Shown here: positions 24,847 through 37,200 of the stretch, in pieces
Position numbering within the stretch: the stretch's first letter is position 1
Layout of the letters: every line of letters begins with the position of its first letter
Program-made: the position numbers and the translations under genes
The notes under the pieces: generated by a model
The model's input: the letters and a program-made list of their open reading frames with translations, nothing else
What the model was told of the DNA's origin: nothing
Databases searched by the model: none
DNA from: Allantophomopsis cytisporea
Taxonomy: Eukaryota; Ascomycota; Leotiomycetes; Phacidiales; Phacidiaceae
NCBI GenBank assembly: GCA_024752435.1
Contig: CP103023.1
Span: forward strand, 1,302,001-1,366,000
Direction of reading: 5' to 3'
DNA: 64,000 nucleotides

Positions 24847-24947
24847 ATAATGGACCAATCGTCACTGCTTTTCCATAGAACAACGCCCCCCTTCCCCCCA
24901 GAGGAAAGTAAAAATTTAAGCCACAGATTAATAAAAAATAGACATCA

Positions 24948-24960
24948 TATATATCTATAT
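24948..24960 (+). promoter_or_regulatory. Candidate TATA-rich core promoter of the C2H2 factor
   Basis: A TATATATCTATAT word stands in a locally AT-rich stretch, with AATAAAAAATA just upstream. It lies 40-60 bp upstream of the point (about 25007) where sense-strand ATG triplets vanish, the distance expected between a TATA element and a start site. This is inference from position and composition only. Confidence 0.4.
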
Positions 24961-25006
24961 CTTACATATGTAAAGGAGCTCTATCACCTTCGTCTTATCC
25001 CTTATG

Positions 25007-26697
25007 ATTGTCCATAAACTTCCAGTATTTCTATACACTGCACATCAGTTCCATAATCTATTGGACCTTGGAAGAAAAAGAAAGAAAGAAAGATAGACAC
25101 TATTATTCTGAAAGGCGAACCTCTTACTGTACTGTTGTGTTTGTACTACATACAGTACAGTATTCATATAACGTTCTTCATATTCTATATTCACAATTCA
25201 ATTCAATTCACCCCCATTGTCTATCATCAAACTACCAGAGACACTACCAACCCTTTTGTAGTACATCTTGGACACCACGCTGCAATCTCAAACACGCTCT
25301 CCCTCTGATCATCACCATATCAGTCCAAGTACCATCAACTTAACCCCAATTCCCTCGATCCGGCAGACCGCAACATCAATTGGAAAGTGTGGAAGAAAGT
25401 GCACACTCCCCGTGACGGACCCCATCTTCCGTTATTGCAACTGTGCACCGCCAGAAGCGCAACCACCGCCGCTTCTCCAAGCACTCGGACTCGTGCATTG
25501 CCTGTCAGAGACAATAGAGAGAAGAGTAGTAAAGAAAGCGTGAGAGCGGGTGAGTTTTGAAATCAAAGGGAAAACGAAAAGAGAGACAAGCACCCACGAG
25601 CAACGAGAAACACCATCTCCCAAATAACCCGCTTCGCCCACAGCAATAACCTTGCCCCACGTTCGCTCGAGCACTTTCAAAAAGCACGAGAGAAAAGAGA
25701 GAAAGAAGAAAACAAAAAAGACAATCTCCAGTCATCTCTGGCGGATCGTCGGTGAGCTTAATCTCGACGCGCTTCTTGGAACGATTCGAACAATAAGACA
25801 ACGACAAGGCCAGACACATACCCATCACCAAGTCGAATCAGAGTAACAAGGTCAGGCAAGCAAGCTCAGAATAGAAGCCAGCACCAGCACCAGCACCAAC
25901 ACCAGCACGCCAGCAACGCCAGCCAGCCATCATCTATCTCATCTACTCTCGCCTGGCATCCCCATCCACTTCTTTCAAAAGCATCTTCCCAGCTGCGTTG
26001 AGATCCGTCATAAATTATCAAAGCTTACTTGTGGCCCTTCTCCTCGTGGCACTCGTTTTTGAAAGGAGAGCTAGCAAGCATCCTCGACTGCCGATCTTTT
26101 CCTCACACATTTGGTACAGAACGGCTCCACTCAACCCAAGTCTGTGCCAGTTCTTCCCAGTCCTCTCAACTCAACTCCCAGTCTTTCCTCGAAAGCCAAA
26201 CGGCATTGCGCTATCTCCGCCTTAACCTACTACTCTCTCTCACTCGTTCGTACGAATCGTAGTCCCTCCTCCTCCCTCAGGGACAACTGCCTCAGTTCCA
26301 ATCCATACCCACCTCATCTCGACCAACCAGGGTACCTTACTCTCCAGCTTAAGATACTGTCCTCCTCCAACTCTCGGGAGTCATCCATAAGAACGTCGAT
26401 CCCGCCCGTCACAACAACCCGATATCATTCGAAACCTGCAACAATACCACTCTACATTTAACTCTCTAACACGACTCTTGCGGGATCTTGCATCTGATCC
26501 ACGTATCTTTTTTCTTCTTGGAACTACCTTTATTTATTCATCTCCCTACATCCAACTACTCGGAAGTCCCACCGACATCGTTGTCGTCGTTCTCGAAAAA
26601 AAAAGTTATATACATATATATACATTCGCATATCACCCACATATCGGAACCACCTTCAACACACACACAAACACACAACCAACCAACACCACCACCA
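25007..26697 (+). promoter_or_regulatory. Putative 1.69-kb ATG-free 5' leader of the C2H2 factor
   Basis: Reading every line from 25007 to 26697 I find no ATG on the plus strand. The reverse triplet CAT occurs about forty times, so the absence is strand-specific. The last ATGs before it are at 24968 (ATG TAA, an immediate stop) and 25004. The stretch is C/A-rich and G-poor, as fungal leaders often are, and includes CAGCAC repeats (25879-25928) and a CACA/ACC-rich segment just before the start codon at 26698. The simplest reading is a transcribed 5' UTR kept free of upstream start codons. It might contain unrecognised introns. Transcription itself is not visible from sequence. Confidence 0.6.
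25879..25928. repeat. CAGCAC/CAGCAA hexamer repeat
   Basis: Several AGCACC units, followed by CCAGCAACG variants, inside the putative leader of the C2H2 factor. Confidence 0.85.
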
Positions 26698-27958
26698 ATG
26701 ATGACGATGGCAATTGACAACCAACAACGCCAATTCGGCGGTATGCATTTCGACCACATTCCTCACTCTTACGCCTCGCCGCAATTCACAAACCCATGGG
26801 CTTCGACCTCTGGCCCTGCCCCGAACCACAATCTTTATGCGCCATCTCACTCTATGCCAACCAACCTTGGCCTCGACAGCATGGCAAAGCAGCAGGCAGC
26901 GCGCGTCAACAACGTCTCTATGCCATATGGAAGTGTGCCATCAACGGCATCAGCAGGTACTCCTCTCTTGATGGCCCAGGCCCAGCCATTCAGCCAGAAT
27001 GACTTACTCACCCTCCCACAAGATCTTTCATCTCTTTCGCGCATGCAAGTCACCAGCTCGCCGGACTACAACCAATCCCTCTATGCTTCGTCTGCTTCCC
27101 CAGTACACAGCACATACGCGCCTACATCCTCACAATACGACTTGGGCTATGCGCCAGTACCAGTGAGATCAACATTTAACTTGCAACACCCACATCAAGT
27201 CGATGCCAGACGTTTGTCTCAACCGTCAGTACCCACTAGCTCTTTCCTGGATATCTCGGCCGAGGTCGCGCGCCAGCACCGTCAGAACTCCCTTATTGAC
27301 TTCAATGACAGAGGAATTTCCCATGAGGCCCAGCGCTCTTTCGGCGACGCAATTGATGCAAGCAGAGGCATGATCGCTATGTCCCAGAACACCACCCCAA
27401 GAAATATTTACGGCCCGAACGCTCGCAATGGAAGAGGATCCGGAGATTCTTATGGTTTCCCATCTACCCACAGCACCTCATCATCCATCTCTTCCTCCAG
27501 CAACTACCCATCCTACTTTGGAGGCTCCGTCGACTCTTCCGTCAGCGAATACTCGAATGCAGGCTCGGATATCGAATCGGTTTCCTCCCGAACATTACCG
27601 CGTCCTTCAGGTCTTCTTAATGGCGGAATTCCACCAGCTCCACAATCCATGATGGGTCAATTTAGCTCCAAGGTTTCCAGCAGCACCCAGAAGAAGCACA
27701 AGTGCAAGGTTTGTGACAAGCGATTCACGCGACCAAGCTCCCTTCAGACACATATGTACAGCCACACTGGAGAGAAGCGTATGTTCCCCATATTTATTGA
27801 TATACTTGAAAACAAAAATCTAAACGTCTATAGCATTCCAATGTGAGGTTGAAGGCTGTGGTCGCAACTTCTCCGTTGTATCGAATCTCCGCCGCCATCG
27901 CAAGGTTCACAAGGGCGAAGCCCGATCTGAAGCCGGTTCCGACAGATCTGAAGATTAG
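26698..27958 (+). CDS. Two-finger C2H2 transcription factor, FlbC-like
   Basis: Nuclear DNA-binding regulator of 401 residues from two exons, 26698-27778 and 27834-27958. The 55-bp intron (GTATGT to TAG, with CTAAAC branch site) splits the zinc fingers. Finger 1 has C336, C339, H352 and H356 (C-X2-C-X12-H-X3-H). The TGEKP linker is rebuilt across the intron. Finger 2 has C364, C369, H382 and H386. Residues 1-330 are Ser/Pro/Gln/Tyr-rich and disordered, as in activation domains. The start is the first ATG after a 1.69-kb ATG-free leader; a second and third Met follow at codons 2 and 4. The C-terminal finger pair after a low-complexity N-terminus resembles FlbC, an early regulator of asexual development in Aspergillus. 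Other developmental C2H2 factors (SAH-1/LTF2 class) are possible. The family assignment is from memory. It sits between 24 kb and 5.5 kb without genes. Confidence 0.9.
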
Positions 27959-30900
27959 ATTCTGCGCCTCTAACAAATTATCCTCGTATCGCTTTTCATA
28001 CGGAAACATACGCCATATGAACGAGTCTTTTCTGCTACCCGACTAGCTCGCTATATTTTCTCCCGTCTCGCGCCATGGTTTAGACATCTTATTCCAAAAC
28101 ACCTACCAAAAGACGAAAAAGGGCAATTACTTTTGTCTGTGTTTTTGGAAAACGTTTCGAATATCATCGTGCGATTTTTTTCATATCTTGTAGCTGGGAG
28201 GGACATTTGAACAGCCTTGCTTTGCGATATCCCAATCTGCGATTTTTTTTTATACGAAGAGGTCTTTTGATATCCCTATTTTCGACAAAATTTCGATTCT
28301 TCGATCTTGTGTCTTTTTTATTATTCTTCCTTTTGTTATCATTAGAGAAAGGCTTGAGCCTCTTTGGAGTGTTTTCCTTTCACATTTTTTTTTGTCACTT
28401 TGGGGGTTGGAATAAGGGAGGCGGTTGATACCGCATTTGCATTCGAAACGATCGCTAAGGACCAGTTTATCATCCTCGTTAATACTTTTTTCTTTTTTTT
28501 TTGTTTTGTTTTGAACTTGTATAAGAGCAGGGATGGCTTTGATGGGGTGGGAAGGGGGAATGGGACGGCGATTGGCTTTTTCCATGGGGTCTTTTCTCGC
28601 AAATGGCGTTTACTTTGGGAATTAACTTCGTGTATTATTTTTGGGGGATGGTGGAAAGGGAGTGAGGGACGACTTTTCAAAGGAGAGAGTCCATTGTACC
28701 AATAGTTTCCTTTGTTGCGCAGGTTGCGGATTTCCTTTTCATGTTATATTACCTCTTTTCTTTCATCTTATACTTTTTTTTACTCTCGCTTTTTGGTACT
28801 AAAGGTACCTCATTATACCCAGATGGATGGATGGAATGGAATGGTCGGATGGAGGTGGGAGAGAGTGGAATTGGTCTATGGAAAGGCTCACGGTCGCTAC
28901 TATCTAGATAACTAATAAGAACTGGTCCTCAATCATCTTCTGTCTTCTGCTTTTGATTCTGTGAACTCTATCTGATATGCACCATTCCTCTGAGTGCCAA
29001 TATTCAAAGTTCTTTCATGATAATCATTCACTCAATCATCCTCTCCCAGCTCCTATCCAAGTCGACCCAACTCCAACTCTCAAAGTCCATCCATACCCCT
29101 TTACCCCATCTAACTAAAGTCGCTCCCTACCATCCTCAGCCCTGCCACCGCTTATCACCATCTCCAGTCTCATCAAACTCATCAATCGCGCCGAGTCAAG
29201 CACCAACCCTAAAGCCAAACTCTCACCTCCACCCCACACCCGCTCGACGTCATACATATAAATACCTCGATGCTGAAACGCACCATCTCACCTATATGTC
29301 CCTCCAATGCACAAAGCTAGGATCACAACCCGATCGCTCCACTCCCATCCCTAACAGACAGTCCCTGACCACCGAACACGACCGCACGCTCACACGAAGT
29401 ATCGCAGGCGTGGTTAGGGAAGGCCAGGGCCTGCACGGTGTGTAATATCGATTCGAATGTGGCTGTGAAGAAAGGCAGCGTGAGAAAGAGTGCCAGTGAG
29501 AGTGCGATTTGCATCGTCCTGCTGACACCGAGCCTGTTCATTCCGAGTCGAGTCGAAGCACAGACTCTGACACGAGAATCCTGTGCTTTTGCTGTGTATG
29601 TACGAGTATCTACGCGTACTACTCTACTCTACTCTACACATATCCCAACCTTGAATCTATCTTCATTCATCCTCACACATTCCTTTCAACTTCGATTCAT
29701 TCCCCCCCCCCATTCTTCCTGTCTCTATCGTCGTATTTGCCTTTCCACTCTACTCAACCCGCCAGACTGACTAATCGTCTCCATGTCGCGCCAAGGCCCG
29801 TGCCATGCCCCGGCACCCTACCCTTACCCCCTCGTACATGTACATGTATACTCTTCGGAGAATGTGCCTACCTACCCTGCCTGCCCTGCCCTGCCCTTCT
29901 CCTCCTCCCCCTCCTCCTCGTCGACATGCCCCCTGGAATGAGCGACAGTGGCTTTCCTCGGAGGCAGCCCTTCGTCATGCGGGTTCGGTGGCCGGCCCTG
30001 CCCTGGCGCCTGTTCTGTTGACAGTCCCATTCCATGGCCGGCGAGTCTCCATACATGCATGCATGGCATGGATCAGTGAAGGCGCGAATTCCAAATTCTG
30101 GGACTCAGACGAGACATGGGACGTCATTTCTGGCTTTTTAGATTTTAGGATTCCTTTTGCTTTTGGGGGGGTTTTTCGGCGGCTGGAAGGGGAGGGGGAT
30201 ATTTTACTTTGGTTTGGGGTATGGAGTTGACATGGGAGAGAGAATGCAGGTATCGTATGGGTTTATGGGTTTATGGGTTTATGAATGTTACGGTGTATGG
30301 GTAGATGTGAAGTTTGGGAAGGGTGGAGAGGTAGGGTGAGTGTCGCTGCTGGAAACTCTGGGGACTGATGGATTGGGTATGAGTGTGGAATAAATGTCAA
30401 GGTATATTGTAGCTTGTATACATGCGGGAATGGTGTTCGAGGACATACTAGCTAGTATGTATATAGTATTGCGTATACATACGATGCTCGGAAGATGTAC
30501 ACACATACATACATCCGAAAGTACAAGCATCTCATATCATACAAGCATACAAGCAAGCAAGCATGCGTTTGATTTGCATGTAGTAAATGCTTCTTCTATT
30601 CGACGTGCATCGGACCGTAGGTAACATCCGTCCCCTCCGCACAACCTTCATTTACCTGATCCCGCCGTGACGGCTTGCTAGTATGTAAGTTCCTATCCCA
30701 TACCTTCCTCCCCACACAACTAAAAGCTACTCATCCCTCCTCACCTCCCCATTCTCATATCTAGAAGACAAAAAAATTGTCAGCCCAGGGTCCCGGCGGC
30801 TGAGATTGCTGCAGGCCAACATGAAACGACCTTGCTGGGATGCGCGGGCCGGGGGTGAAGGGCTTTTGGGGCTGCCGGCTACCATTGCCCTCTGCATGCC

Positions 30901-33471
30901 TTCACCGTTGCTGGTGTGAGATTGCTTGGTGTGGAATTATTAGATGCACACATGCACTATGCACTTCTAAAATTATTTGGGAGGGGGGCAGTGAGGGAGG
31001 TGAGAATCAAGATGAGAAGGTTTTTTTCTATATTTCAGTGCTCAAAGTCGCCTGAGTGCCGGTAGGCGATGTATGAGGACTGTAAAATATAGAATACTGC
31101 CGCACACGGGTAAAACATGTGGAGAACGGCAGCGAAGTGACTGATGCTTTACCTATCCAACAGGCATTTCAAGTAGAATACATACTGTCTGTGGAGTGAT
31201 AGTGGTTTGCATGGCTTTGATAGTGGGGCGGCACTCGAAGGCTTGAATTTGGCATTTTCAGCGGGTGTGGTCGAATTAGAAGAGAAAGACAAATGACAAG
31301 CTCAAGTCTTGATACGTCGACGGTACACGAACGAGCTCTTGAATGAATTGTTTCAGCATCGGACTAGTCACTTAGGATGATATTTTGGTCCCATATTTTC
31401 GAATGTTCCCCCCCATGTTTGCCATGCGAGATTTCTGATACTCGAATCATAATGGCTGTAAGAGCGACATTTCATTTGACAGACTGGCTCCACGGAGATG
31501 CACTGTACGTAGCATACTTCAGAATGAGAGAGGGCGGGCACTGTGGTGATATTCTCCACAGTTCACCATGGCTCGGACACGTCTTGAAGTGAAAGTATTG
31601 GCTTCGCGATACCTTCCTCAGTAATGGCCTTTCTCGCCGACTTCTTCGTAATGTAGAAACACTATCCTATTTCAGGTAGGACAGCAAGTTCTCTCTCGCT
31701 CATGAAGGAGACTTCTTCGGGCGTACTTTGAATTTCAGGGTACCGAATCTCCTCTTTCCGCCCCATACTTTTCTTACTCCGTAGCCCACATCCCAGTGTG
31801 GTAGAGAAAAACCCGCTCGTATGGATATGATCACGTAGTTGGCTCAGCGAGCGTGTATGGAGTAAGTCGCAAGTATGGCAAGATTTTTCTGCCACTCTCC
31901 TTCTTATCCCATCCCATCCCGTTAAACATCAATATCTATCCATCCATATCTTGTTACGGCACGCCACCCCATTCACTCGACGCTTAGTCCGATATTCGCA
32001 TATTCGTACCGTGCATACCCAGTCTCAGTGGTGTCGTGCCAGATGATACCTTTTTACGATGCTGTAGGGGCTGGTGGTGATCCGACGATAGGGCGGTGTT
32101 CAGGGTCCTACTGATGACATCAGAGGCGCCAAGCTCGGCGGGAACCCCTGCCAGCGCGTGTGGATTGTGTGCGTAAGCGACAGACGTCAGAGCGGGAATG
32201 GCTGATTTTTGGCTGAACACGACTCGAGCAATCAGATCAATCAAATCAATCAAATCTGTGACAATGTGTGCCGGACTGAGACTGCAAAAGCCAAAACGCT
32301 TCCTCTTGCTGGGAATCCTGACTGTGGCCTGAAGGCGAGGAGGTGGCGGTCTTTTCGACTAAACCTACCTTTCGTACGTAGTACGGAGGATGAGTGAGTG
32401 AGTTGGAGTGAATAGCTGCGTTTTTCAGCTTTTTTGATTGGGGTCTGCGCTAAGTTCTTTGTATCCATTGGGTTCTTGTCACCGAGAGAGCGCTTCCTTA
32501 TTCGCACGCTTTGAATTGCCAGCTAAGTAGGTGTAGCTATGGTGTGCAAGGTAAAATTGATGTTATCGTGGTAATTATTGGGATTATGGAATTGGGTGTG
32601 TGTGAACGAGTGCATATGAGCGTGTATTTGTGTGGTCAATTGATCTGTAGGTTGAGGTCATCGCCACAATGGTGTTGAGGTTGGTGGAGGCGACTTCGTG
32701 AAATACTTCGTGTCAATGGTGTGAATACCAGCTGTAAGATCTCACGGAACTTGCTCGAGCAACCCGATACGTTCATGGTCTGCAGTACTGTGTGACCAGT
32801 CTGCATTAGCAGGGCTTGAGTATGATGAATATAGAATAATAGCAATGATGCTGGACCATATTGGCTCTGAAGAATAACCGTCGACATACCCAGCAGCCAT
32901 CACTTATGTAAGTATAGACACCAGCCATCATATCCTATGTACATACACCAAATGCCCATCGATAAGAATGGACAGGAAGGTCGAAGTCATCCCCAATTCC
33001 ACCACGGAGTTGGTGTTGACCATAGTTTGGGAGTTGGAAGTTGGTACCAGCCCATACTTGGGAGTGAACGCCTCCTTTCCGCGCCCAAGAGACATTCTCA
33101 GCCTAAGGACCAAGGGCAGAACAAAGTGACCTACTTACCTACTCTCTCCCACATGTCAATCCGGCACGCGACGCACAATGTTTGTTTTGTTATGATTTGA
33201 CTTCCAAGTAACCACAGGCACGCAAATAGAAGTAAGGCAAGTTGCATGCACCAAGGTGTCGAGAGCGCCACATGATGGCATACCAGCGTAAGTCGAGGCT
33301 CTTTTTCAACGACCAGCTATTCAAGCAATCAGCATCGTAATATTCACATCCGTACCAATTTGTACTGAGATTTCCAAATTACTCCTCATAATCATCTCCA
33401 AGCACCAGTAGAGCGATTATACTCAAATCCCCCGTCATCCATCATTCCATCAAACCTCCAACCCTCCCAGA
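27959..33471. other. 5.5-kb region without a recognised gene
   Basis: The first several hundred bases are T-rich and probably include the 3' UTR of the C2H2 factor. Beyond that are short repeats (CCTGC units near 29870-29900, GGGTTTAT three times at 30256-30282, CATA/AAGC units near 30505-30566) and no open frame resembling a protein. A frame at 31377-31592 is short and unrecognised. Confidence 0.7.
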
Positions 33472-34027
33472 ATGGCAACCCAAGCCCACAAAACCTCCGA
33501 CCCGGCCCACCCCGACCAGCCAAATACAAACCACACAAACAAGGCGGGCGAGAAGCCGACGACAGCAATCGACGCGATCCTCGACCCGGAGTTCCTGCCG
33601 ACGCTGGACGAGGCGCCGAAGCGGCAGCAGGCCAAGTCGCACACGCTGCTACTGGCGATGGTGGCGGGTGCCATCTTCGCCGCCTGGTTCTTGGGCTTCG
33701 ATCTGCTGCAGATGGATGAGGATTGGAGCGTGCTGGCGGGCGTTGGGGGCGGACTGGTCGTCGTGGTTATGGGGTTGCTTTGGTGGACGGGTGCGCTGTG
33801 GATTGATGTGAGTTCTTCTTTGTGCATGTGGGATTTAGATGAAGGGGTTGAGAGGATCCGGGATTCTGGGTTATGTGATGGAGGTGATGGACTCTTTTAC
33901 TGATGACTTACAGTGGTATGCTCTTGTTGCTGGATATTGGTGGCTCAGTCTACCGGTGGGAGCGGCAGCTGGATTGGCTTTGGTTATGATGCAGGAACAA
34001 GCTACAGGCTTGGATGAGGTTGAATGA
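33472..34027 (+). CDS. Small three-TM membrane protein, unknown function
   Basis: A 149-residue protein in two exons, 33472-33807 and 33914-34027, with a 106-bp phase-0 intron (GTGAGT to TTACAG). Residues 1-55 are polar, disordered and soluble. Three hydrophobic segments follow at about 57-79, 86-109 and 113-137, the second rich in Gly/Val and Trp. The intron falls between TM2 and TM3, and splicing is needed to restore TM3 (WYALVAGYWWLSLPVGAAAG). Without splicing the frame ends in polar sequence. I see no signal peptide or catalytic motif, and I do not recognise the family. The gene converges on MRC1 with about 250 bp between stop codons. Confidence 0.75.
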
Positions 34028-34280
34028 GAAACTGAATATTTGGTTGGCGTTGGAATGATGGGTACAAAATCTGAGCATGGGATCCAGAACCAACCAACAC
34101 ATAAGCTCAAATACATAAAAGTTGATGTATACGATATAGTACTCTAATCGCATATGTTTTTGATTTACAATGGTAATCACACACAAGACTGAATTATCAT
34201 CTCAGATGGTATCAATTGTTATTCTACTCTAACTGCCAAAACCATCCGCTCCCAAACCCCTATTCGTAAAATGCAAACAA

Positions 34281-37200
34281 TTACTCAAATTTACCCTTTC
34301 CAAACAAGCCACCCACTGCCTTCCTCCTCCCCTCAGCACCCTTGAACCTCTTCTCCTCCCGTCTCTTCTCGCTCTCCCTGACCTTCTCCCTTCTCTCATT
34401 CTCTCTAGCAAAGTAATTAATGCCACTCGTCTTGCTCCCTCCTCTCTTAATCTTCTCCTCACCAAAAGCACCCGCCATCCTCTCCGTAGCTGACATTGTA
34501 GACACACTAGAGCTTGAGGAGGTGTTTGTGGTAGTTCTGCGAAGAAGTGCAGGGACTTTAAAGTTAGGATTAGAAGTTGTCGAGAAAGCCAACTTAGTGT
34601 TCGCCGAAAGGTTACTCGAAGACGCGCGTTTGAGAGAAATGCGGTCTATGACTGCTGCCTGTGGGCGGCGGAGGGCGAACGGATCTCTGTCCGTATTCGA
34701 CTTAACTCTCTCATCATTGTAGATGTCTTCTTCTGCCTCGCCCTCGCCTTCAATCTCAAGATCCGAGTCGTCTGATAGTTCTACTTGGGCATGGACAGTG
34801 TTCGGCTCATCAAGGAGGCTCGAGAGTGATTCTCGAACTTCGGAAATATTGGAAGGACGCTTTACACCCTTGGTGCGACGCATATATGGTGGTGGCCGGT
34901 TCTCGATATCACTCATTTCAGAGCGTTTACGTTTTGGAGGGCCCATGGACGTATCTGGCTGGCTATCAGCCACAACCGCTGACTGACTATCATCCTGAGA
35001 TTGAGAAATCCCTGCATTAGGGGCATCCGAATCATCAAAGTTATCCAAGAAATCCATCTCTTCGCCGACATCTCTGTCTTCGATGGCTCGTAAGAATGCT
35101 TCCCTCTTGGGATTCTCGGCAATCTTGCCAATGCGTTCGTCCTCGAGGAGGGCTTTGCGCATCTTGGCAAACTCTTTCCGTTTCATGCGACGCCGAGCCT
35201 CACCATCATCATCCGAATCCGAGAGATCATAGTCTGCTCCTCTCTTGCGTCGGAGCATACCCTTTGTGATATCGTTGAAGAGTCTTTCAACTTGCTTCTC
35301 ATCGTTCTGTCTATCCTTCTCACTATTGTGGAGTTAGTAGGTCTTATGTTTCTCTGAACAGAAGGATATACATACGCAAAGAACGCAGCAATCTGCCTCT
35401 CGTCAGCATCCTTGCCTCCCTCATCGTCGATCATCTCCTTGACCAGAGCGTCTTCTTCTCCACCACTCTCATCATCACTTGCACCTCCAAGACCTGCATA
35501 CTCGTCTTCTGACTCTTCAGCCTGTTCATGAACCATATTCTTAGCTTCACTCTTCTTCTTGTCGAACTCCTCAACGGGTGCCTTCTTCTTTATTGCTCTG
35601 CGCATCACATCGAATGCGTTAGCACTAATCTCGAAGTTGTTATCAGGCTGTTCCACAGAGCTGTCCTCATCGTCGGAGAATACAGCGGTTTGCAAACGTC
35701 TTTGTAAGCGACCTTTACGTTTAACGATAGGTGACTCTGAGATCCTTTCTTGTGCCGTAGAGTTTGAATCAATCAAGACTGTGTCGATCGTAGATGGTGG
35801 AGCTTCACTAAAACGTCCTTTGATGGGAGACATATTCTGAAATCCGACATCTTGGGTCATAGCAATATCGGATACTTGAGTGCCTGACGGGTCTTGCATC
35901 AAGCTGTCAAACCCATGAACTTCCGCTTGAGAGAAATCAAGCTGAATCCCCTGAGTCTCAACTTCGTCGACTTGCGAAGCAGGAATTTGACTTGCTAGGA
36001 CTTGACTGTCTTTGATAACCTCTTGAGAATCCTCATCCGCAGGGTTAAATGAAGCCATGGTTGGCGGTGGAAGACGACGCAAAAAGGTCATTGAATTATT
36101 TTCAGTGTCTTTGTGTGGTGTAAACTGCGGAATCTCGCCCTCGTTGTCAAGTTCCTGGCTGTCATCCATAGTCCCCGCAAAGATTTGTGTAAGGCCGAGG
36201 CCGGCTGGTCCAGCTACTGGCAATCCAGGTATAAATGTCTTTGAAGCTGAGCGAAGGACAGATTGAGGTGCTACAGGTGAATCCGTCTTGGCTGTCATTG
36301 GGGATTTGGCATTCAAGGGTCGAGATTCCTCGTCTTCGTCATCCGAGATGACATTGGACTTCCGTGACCTCATCCGTATTTGTGGAAGCTCAGCAACATC
36401 CTCATCATCATCATCATCACCCATATGTATGTCAATATCCTCCTCCTCTTCCTCCTCACTCTCGGAAGCCTGGTCATCGATTAAAGCCTCTGTATGTCCT
36501 GATGCTGAATCATTAAGCTCTTCATCTATAGCCATATTATTAGGCCCATATTCATCGTCTTCTTCCTCATCATTTTCATCTTCCTCGTCCTCCTCTTCAC
36601 CGTTATCCGACTCATTGTTTGACATATTCTCTGAGCCTTGATCATCTTCCTCCCAGTCTCCATCAATACTTTCATCGTCGAAAGGATCCTCTGTCCCATT
36701 CTCCCTTCGGTCCTTCTTGGAAGCCTCGCGTTCCCTCCGCATAATCTCCTCTCCTTCTTGTCGAGCTCTGGCCATAAGATCTTCGACTTCAGCCAATTCC
36801 CTCTCCCTTTCTTCAGCAGTCGGGATGTAAACACCTCTATCTTTCAGCGATTGGAGCCGTTCTTCTCGCTCACGAGTGGCTTGACGTCTGGCTTGCTGCT
36901 GTAAAGACAATTGCAATTCTGGAATTGTGATAGATGGTTTGGCGTTTTTGCCTTTGCCAGTCTTCTGAGGTGGTGAGTTGAGATGAGCAAGCATTCGTAG
37001 AGCATGTAATGAATGTGATTCTTTTGATTTTTGGGCAGGCACACGGTCAAATACATAGTCCAGTCTACCCTTTCGAGACATTGTTTTGGCATTGCCAGGG
37101 TCAAGAATCTCAAGATCACTATCAGAATCTTCTGCAACAGGCAATTGAGTCTTCTTGTTTTTTACAGTACGAGAAGTTGACCCGATTGGTGGGGAGGAAG

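Larger units (their letters stand above)
15000..24947. other. Gene-poor region, second half of the desert, microsatellite-rich
   Basis: No gene recognised. Simple repeats are denser than in the first half: CTAC, GTGAG, GTAT, TTG, GA, poly-G, a decamer array, GGGAAT and GTGAGAGC units, several listed below. Open frames up to 220 codons start at TTG and translate to low-complexity sequence. No mobile-element coding sequence or terminal repeats were seen. Its position directly upstream of a C2H2 regulator, together with recurrent non-simple motifs, suggests a long upstream regulatory domain. That is inference only. Confidence 0.7.

Noticed and set aside
26488..26697. In-frame open extension upstream of the C2H2 factor start
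   Set aside because: The extension has no ATG and reads Ser/Thr/Pro/His-rich low-complexity sequence from CA-rich leader DNA. The ATG at 26698 is the natural start.
30256..30282. Three GGGTTTAT units considered as interstitial telomere repeat
   Set aside because: The fungal telomere unit is TTAGGG. The octamer differs and is a plain short tandem repeat.
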